This document shows positions 20,038 to 20,398 of a stretch of 20,398 nt of DNA, one piece after another. Each line of letters starts with the position of its first letter. The first letter of the stretch is position 1. The notes under the pieces were generated by a model, which made no database searches, was not told where the DNA came from, and saw nothing but the letters and a program-made list of their open reading frames with translations. Location: the NCBI GenBank assembly GCA_009801015.1, contig VHZZ01002069.1, forward strand, positions 19,113 to 39,510, in the 5' to 3' direction. Source of the DNA: Silene noctiflora. Its lineage: Eukaryota; Streptophyta; Magnoliopsida; Caryophyllales; Caryophyllaceae. A program made the translations under genes and the position numbers.

Positions 20038-20398
20038 TGAGAAAATCGAAGCAAGAAAGGTGAAGAGATTTATTGTGAAGTAGAGAAAATGGAAATCAAT
20101 CAATTGGAAATTGGAAAGGAAATATGGAATGCTTGGATTAGTGGCTCACTCAAGGTGTGATATGATGTAGGCTTGAACCGGATCACACTTATGAGGAATG
20201 CAAATTTTGCATTTGAGTTTGTCGCACTAATGTTGTGGTAAGAATAAGATGGCCTATTTTGATCGGTCGTACTTTTTCACCTACGGATTTTACTCTTTCA
20301 CATGAGTCTTTTACAATTATACCCTTGTCATTTTTTCCTCTCACACTCAATTGATTTTTTTCAACTCCCTTCCCTTCATCTCTCTCCAAGAACACACT
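20038..20398. promoter_or_regulatory. SAPS promoter side; possible divergent promoter at the right edge
   Basis: On the minus strand, a pyrimidine-rich leader (CTCTTCACCTTTCTTGCTTC) lies at about 20042-20070, and no clear TATA box is upstream of it. On the plus strand, ATTATACC at about 20315 is followed by a CT-rich stretch (TTCCCTTCATCTCTCTCC, about 20368-20388), the composition of a plant 5' leader. If a gene starts rightwards beyond 20398, the two would share a compact bidirectional promoter. There is no coding sequence in this stretch. Confidence 0.35.

Overview
This is nuclear DNA from a flowering plant, most likely a eudicot. Two intron-rich genes with clear plant protein signatures lie in AT-rich DNA, with GT/AG introns and remnants of typical plant transposon families (hAT, CACTA, non-LTR). 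There are no operons, ribosome binding sites or CRISPR arrays. The species cannot be named from the sequence alone.

Layout. 1-270: the right end of a decayed hAT transposon carrying the frameshifted C-terminus of its transposase. 424-576: a 153-bp hAT-type MITE with a perfect 8-bp target duplication. 585-1758: upstream region and 5'-UTR intron of the next gene. 1766-3048 (+): a complete BUD31/G10 spliceosome gene with three coding exons and a 100-bp palindromic MITE in its second coding intron. 3049-4192: the space between two convergent genes. 4193-19874 (-): a complete SAPS-domain gene (SIT4-associated protein, PP6 regulatory subunit, SAL-like). I rebuilt it as 19 coding exons in one continuous 763-codon frame, and it fills three quarters of the window. 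19875-20398: its 5' UTR with a probable UTR intron, then a compact promoter region that may also serve a plus-strand gene starting at the right edge.

Most of the notable content is in introns of the SAPS gene. Intron 1 (3.7 kb, next to the promoter) holds a degenerate array of about 150-bp repeats split by a 614-bp hAT element with a perfect 8-bp target duplication. Intron 2 holds a second 153-bp hAT MITE. Intron 14 holds a non-LTR retrotransposon fragment, a G-quadruplex motif, and a 749-bp hAT-like element that contains a truncated CACTA terminus. The last exon has a recent in-frame duplication of a 36-codon unit.

The two genes act in different processes, pre-mRNA splicing and PP6 phosphatase regulation. 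They appear to be only neighbours. I found no sign of a new multi-gene system. The most useful leads are the small hAT MITE pair, the disrupted intronic satellite and the variable acidic C-terminus of the SAPS protein.
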